From JAAGZL01 sp050291725 (GTDB taxonomy: Bacteria > Pseudomonadota > Gammaproteobacteria > Chromatiales > Chromatiaceae), in NCBI GenBank assembly GCA_050291725.1, contig JBNKKH010000021.1, forward strand, positions 1 through 64,000: a DNA stretch of 64,000 nt, read 5' to 3'. Below are positions 60,637-64,000 of the stretch, piece after piece. The position numbers were made by a program, and so were the translations under genes. A model generated the notes under the pieces. The model was not told the origin of the DNA. It made no database searches and worked only from the letters and a program-made list of their open reading frames with translations. Within the stretch, counting starts at the first letter, position 1. Every line of letters begins with the position of its first letter.

Positions 60637-61805
60637 TGTAGTATCCGCTCTTCTGGTATGACATATACAACCGCCCCGGTTCCGCACCAGCTGTGGAGCC
60701 GCATAAAAAAATTATACTCATGTAAATTTTCCATCATCCACGCAGGTAGTTTCCATAGACCATCATCGTTATGATAAGAAGTACTGGCGATTATCGGCCG
60801 ATATTCGTCTATAGTTTCTTTTGCTCCCTCCAACGCATCTAACTCCCCTCCCTCTATATGTAACTTAATAAAGGAAGGCGAGATATTCATAAGATCCACA
60901 GTAGCAATAGCAACAGGTGTATCACCTAGCTCTGACAATTGTGATACATAACCTAACCCGGTAGAAAACATTCCGTCTCCCGCACTTTTTCCTATCACAG
61001 ATGGAATTACTTCTATCTTATCATTCAGCCTATTAACACTCTCTTGCATCTGCCTTTGAAAATCTAGCAAGTTATTTGGATCTGGTTCGATAGCCCATAT
61101 TCTTTTAAACTTACCATTTGTTAGTTCTATAAAACGCATGCTGACACTTCCATTATGAGCCCCAATATCAGCAAAGCTTTCATCATCAGATAATACACCG
61201 AGTATTTCAGGTATAAAGTAGCGATTTGCTGTATTCACGGGCGAATCATCAAACGACCACTCTTCCCTTAGCAGATGCCAGGCAATGAACTGAAGGTGAT
61301 GGGCCCGAGAAACATCATCTGCCCAGGTATTAAGCACATAGCAAATACGGTCTATTGATAGCGAATCAAGTGGATTCGCAAACCATCCGTTGCTTAATGG
61401 ATGTCGATCATGATACGCCTCAGCTATATCATAAAAAGGGACAATATTTTTCCATCCCTGTTGTGAAAGATCTTCTTTCAAGGGATCAAAAGGGTAATTA
61501 ACCACACAAACAGCAAGCAGATCATTACGTTTTTGATTTGCATCTACCTCATCTGGCGAAAGAAGCTTAATTCCGTTCCAAAAAATATCCTGGCGATACT
61601 CTTCAGCGTTCTGATCAACAACATATTCAACCTTAATACCTATTCGCGCAAAATACTCTTTTGCCATGCGTCCAAGGTTACCTGCGCCATATAAAGCCAG
61701 AGGTCTATTGACCTTAATAGGACCTGCTTTTATATTTTGCCCAGCAATTTCAGTTAATAATTTTTTTGCTGTTACTGCATCTGGAGCATTTTTGAACCTC
61801 TTCAT
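60633..61805 (-). CDS. FkbM-family methyltransferase with N-terminal Rossmann domain (copy 1)
   Basis: A 390-residue paralogue of the downstream gene. The N-terminal domain (about 30-125) has RPLALYGAGNLGRMAKEYFA and VEYVVDQNAEEY; the FkbM domain (about 195-385) has ESFADIGAHNGSVSMRFIE, RIWAIEPDPNN and FIKLHIEGGELDALEGA. The GAG-type Rossmann domain fused to FkbM may bind a nucleotide-sugar or SAM-related ligand. It is coupled by 4-bp overlaps on both sides, to the GT4 gene before and the FkbM gene after. Confidence 0.87.
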   Translation of the reverse strand: MKRFKNAPDAVTAKKLLTEIAGQNIKAGPIKVNRPLALYGAGNLGRMAKEYFARIGIKVEYVVDQNAEEYRQDIFWNGIKLLSPDEVDANQKRNDLLAVCVVNYPFDPLKEDLSQQGWKNIVPFYDIAEAYHDRHPLSNGWFANPLDSLSIDRICYVLNTWADDVSRAHHLQFIAWHLLREEWSFDDSPVNTANRYFIPEILGVLSDDESFADIGAHNGSVSMRFIELTNGKFKRIWAIEPDPNNLLDFQRQMQESVNRLNDKIEVIPSVIGKSAGDGMFSTGLGYVSQLSELGDTPVAIATVDLMNISPSFIKLHIEGGELDALEGAKETIDEYRPIIASTSYHNDDGLWKLPAWMMENLHEYNFFMRLHSWCGTGAVVYVIPEERILQ

Positions 61806-63073
61806 GCATTTACCATGTCGTCAGCCAGACGATTCAAACAATCATCATCTGGGAAGTACTTTAGAAAATGCCAAAGACTTCCCTTGCTTGAATCCATATT
61901 TTCATGGCTTGAGAATTCACTGATTAAAGATGAAAACGCAGCCTGGTTGTCTTGGCATGACAAGAACCAATCACAAGGATTATCACCCAGAGCCTGGGTA
62001 AAATCGGCTTCACGCTTAGGCATAACTAATATTTGCTCATACATTTCATTCATTGCAGAACCCATGATCTCTGAATTATAGTTATTCTTTATCATGCTTG
62101 ATGCGGCATTCGCCAACCGCGCCATTTGATCAGGATTCCCACTTAACCACGAAATACTATCAGATAAATCTTGCGGGTTATTCACTACCAATCCATTTAC
62201 TCCATGCTCAACTATTACTGTTTCTGCAGGATTGTCTAACACGATAGGAACAACACCAAGTGACATCGCCTCCAACAGCACATTTTCTGCTGTACCATAG
62301 TGTGTAGGATTAAGAAGATAAATAAAAACATCCAATGATTCTAATTCATCAATAGGGTTATCTGTGTAACCTAAGAACTCTACCAACCCAGGCTTGCCTG
62401 CCTGCTTACACTGTTTTATAAGATCATAGCGGTTTAACTCATCCCCCCATATATTTAACTTAAAACCATCTATATCTATTGCTGCTAGAAATTCTATTAC
62501 CCTGGGATGCAGCTTAGAGAAATTTAGACTTCCCATATAACCTGCTCGTATACTAGGGCTCTTCTTAACAGCCCTAGATTCATATTTTGGGAACCCGACC
62601 CCACTTGAAACCACGTTGAGTTTTGCCCTTATCTCATCATCTAAAGTTACAATATTTTTTGCTTGGTATGAACAAGATGAAGTAAATAGAAAACGATCAG
62701 ATAACTCAATTAGTCCCGTGGGTATTATCGGTGTAAACAACCCAGAAATGTGGCACCAAACAAGCAAGCGTAAATTTGGGAAATCACTCTCGCATAGAAA
62801 CTTGAATGTAGCAGGGTGATTCCACCACTCCAGCTGAACAATGTCAGCTTCTTCTAATTCACTAGCTACTATATCCGAATCTGGCGTTATGTAGACCCGA
62901 CAACCAAGTTTGGATATTTTATCTAAAAATTGACTCTTCTCCGGCTTCTCTAATAACAGAAAAACATGTTCGAGATTGAAATTATTAGATGCCTCAACAA
63001 GTGTGCTCAGCGCCTTACCCACACCAGCTCCCAGATGCGGAGTAACATGAAGTATCTTTATAGCCTTACTCAT
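61802..63073 (-). CDS. Glycosyltransferase family 4
   Basis: A 423-residue GT-B enzyme. The N-terminal half has LHVTPHLGAGVGKALSTLVE, the acceptor-side Gly-rich loop, and IVQLEWWNHPA. The donor half has AGYMGSLNFSKLHPRVIEF and the E-x7-E motif in GTAENVLLEAMSLGVVPIVLD. A C-terminal extension of about 60 residues (from 365) is not part of the core fold. Its start overlaps the radical SAM stop by one base (TAATG). Confidence 0.88.
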   Translation of the reverse strand: MSKAIKILHVTPHLGAGVGKALSTLVEASNNFNLEHVFLLLEKPEKSQFLDKISKLGCRVYITPDSDIVASELEEADIVQLEWWNHPATFKFLCESDFPNLRLLVWCHISGLFTPIIPTGLIELSDRFLFTSSCSYQAKNIVTLDDEIRAKLNVVSSGVGFPKYESRAVKKSPSIRAGYMGSLNFSKLHPRVIEFLAAIDIDGFKLNIWGDELNRYDLIKQCKQAGKPGLVEFLGYTDNPIDELESLDVFIYLLNPTHYGTAENVLLEAMSLGVVPIVLDNPAETVIVEHGVNGLVVNNPQDLSDSISWLSGNPDQMARLANAASSMIKNNYNSEIMGSAMNEMYEQILVMPKREADFTQALGDNPCDWFLSCQDNQAAFSSLISEFSSHENMDSSKGSLWHFLKYFPDDDCLNRLADDMVNA

Positions 63074-64000
63074 TAATTCTCATTTATTTGATTACGAACC
63101 TTCAACAGCAACTGTTCCTTATAGGCATCAATATTATCAGGGAGACAATGTGTTAACTGTCCACACTGAGAACATACAGAATTTTCTCTTCTAAGCCCCT
63201 TAAGGTGCTGTATTCGCAACTCATTAAATACATCTGAGTTCCAGATCTCTCGTAGATTTTGCGTATTTACATCGCCAACAATGAGCTTCCTAGCCCAATC
63301 AAGAAAGCAAGAGCTGACTTCTCCACCCGCATTTACAGACATAGAGTAGAAAATATAGGGACATGTATCTGTAGAGGTAATAGGTTGTTGATATATCCCT
63401 TGGGTAATTTCAAATCCTGTACGACTTTCTATATCAAATTCAGGCCAGCATGGGGCAAAGTTCTCAATAAAAATACGATCACAGTAATCGCCAAAGACAT
63501 CATAAAACTCTTGTTCCTGTGATTTTGATATTAGTTCACGCGGAATTTTTATAACTATTTCACAATCACCCTTATTGTCGTATAACCACTTAACATTATT
63601 CACAAAAGTATCGAAATCAAAATCAAACTTCGTGAATTCTAGATACTGGGATCGAGTCATACCATCGACGGAAATATTAATTTTATCTAAACCTGCTTCC
63701 AGTAATGGCCCCACTCTGCTTGGATCAATTAGCGCCCCATTAGTAGTTGTATCAACAAAGGGAACCAATCCACTTTGCTTGGCATACTCAACCATACTCG
63801 CAAGATTCTTATTAAGTAGTGGTTCACCATCCTTATACAGACGGAGCACCTTTATTTTTTCAGGAAAAAGAGAGAGATCATCAATTATTTTCTTATATAG
63901 CTCATATTGCATGACCCCCTGATATCGCCCTGTTTCCCTGATCAGCCCTCTATCTCCAGTTGGGCAAAATGTGCATTGAAAATTACAGTAACTTGCAGGG
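63073..64000 (-). CDS. Radical SAM/SPASM domain protein, 5'-partial
   Basis: The gene runs off the right edge. The frame is open to the window end, and the residues before the internal Met at 63912 read YCNFQCTFCPTGDRG, the CxxxCxxC radical SAM cluster motif, so the true start lies outside. The visible 308 residues include VLRLYKDGEPLLNKNL, TTTNGALI and INISVDG, then a C-terminal SPASM-like cluster region (CPYIFYSMSVNAGGEVSSCF and VCSQCGQLTHC). It resembles radical SAM proteins placed among surface-glycan genes, with unknown reaction, perhaps acting on a sugar or cofactor-linked intermediate. It is the first visible gene of the operon. Confidence 0.9.
   Translation of the reverse strand, partial: PASYCNFQCTFCPTGDRGLIRETGRYQGVMQYELYKKIIDDLSLFPEKIKVLRLYKDGEPLLNKNLASMVEYAKQSGLVPFVDTTTNGALIDPSRVGPLLEAGLDKINISVDGMTRSQYLEFTKFDFDFDTFVNNVKWLYDNKGDCEIVIKIPRELISKSQEQEFYDVFGDYCDRIFIENFAPCWPEFDIESRTGFEITQGIYQQPITSTDTCPYIFYSMSVNAGGEVSSCFLDWARKLIVGDVNTQNLREIWNSDVFNELRIQHLKGLRRENSVCSQCGQLTHCLPDNIDAYKEQLLLKVRNQINEN

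Noticed and set aside
1..64000. CRISPR array, tRNA, rRNA, prophage or toxin-antitoxin locus
   Set aside because: No regularly spaced repeats, no tRNA cloverleaf, no rRNA-like sequence and no integrase, transposase or toxin-antitoxin pair was recognised on either strand by reading; a tRNAscan or Infernal run would settle the RNA part.

Overview
The window looks like a free-living or facultatively associated sulfur-oxidising gammaproteobacterium. The gammaproteobacterial signs are conserved gene orders: divergent bamD / rluD-pgeF with clpB further down the same strand, ptsP-rppH-HAD hydrolase, yadG-yadH, and PP0621-pilS-pilR-pilA. soxYZ points to thiosulfate/sulfur oxidation. A group 3d-type NAD-coupled NiFe hydrogenase (hox) points to hydrogen metabolism. 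I cannot name a genus from the sequence. No rRNA, tRNA, CRISPR array, transposase or prophage gene is visible.

Layout: 1-5900 is an accessory, repeat-rich stretch. It holds an 81-bp direct repeat, GC-rich hairpins, a CBS-domain gene, a two-component pair resembling the proteobacterial dedicated sortase regulators, a frameshifted gene, and a GIY-YIG nuclease bracketed by inverted palindromic repeats. 5900-14450 (minus strand) carries a PAS-GGDEF-EAL protein, a CheB-CheR-PAS fusion, the YadGH exporter, and a glycosyltransferase/LpxH-like pair. 14500-28800 holds soxYZ, psd, an orphan TAXI binding protein, lemA-DUF2207, an ABC exporter whose two genes are separated by a pair of paralogous HD-GYP response regulators, ptsP, rppH and small genes. 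28850-36700 has a diguanylate cyclase, an EAL-domain remnant and the hydrogenase cluster hoxF-hoxUY-hoxH-hoxW, in which HoxU and HoxY are one continuous protein. 36750-48110 is mostly housekeeping: clpB with a heat-shock promoter, a PlsC-like gene, def, an ACT-domain protein, pgeF, rluD, bamD, a P-II gene, nadE and sucCD. 48195-52300 is the type IV pilus control block, with a sigma-54 promoter before pilA. 52400-64000 is a glycosylation region: a TMTC/PMT-like membrane glycosyltransferase and a DPM1-like glycosyltransferase directly follow pilA, and a convergent minus-strand operon of surface-glycan genes runs off the right edge.

The strongest candidates for something new are: (1) the in-frame HoxU-HoxY fusion that joins the diaphorase and hydrogenase modules; (2) pilA followed by a TMTC-like transferase and a DPM1-like enzyme, which together could form a polyprenyl-phosphate-sugar-dependent pilin glycosylation pathway; (3) a GIY-YIG nuclease gene whose two ends are inverted copies of a palindromic repeat, with a third copy nearby. 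Cyclic-di-GMP signalling is also dense: one GGDEF-EAL, one GGDEF, two HD-GYP proteins and an EAL remnant.
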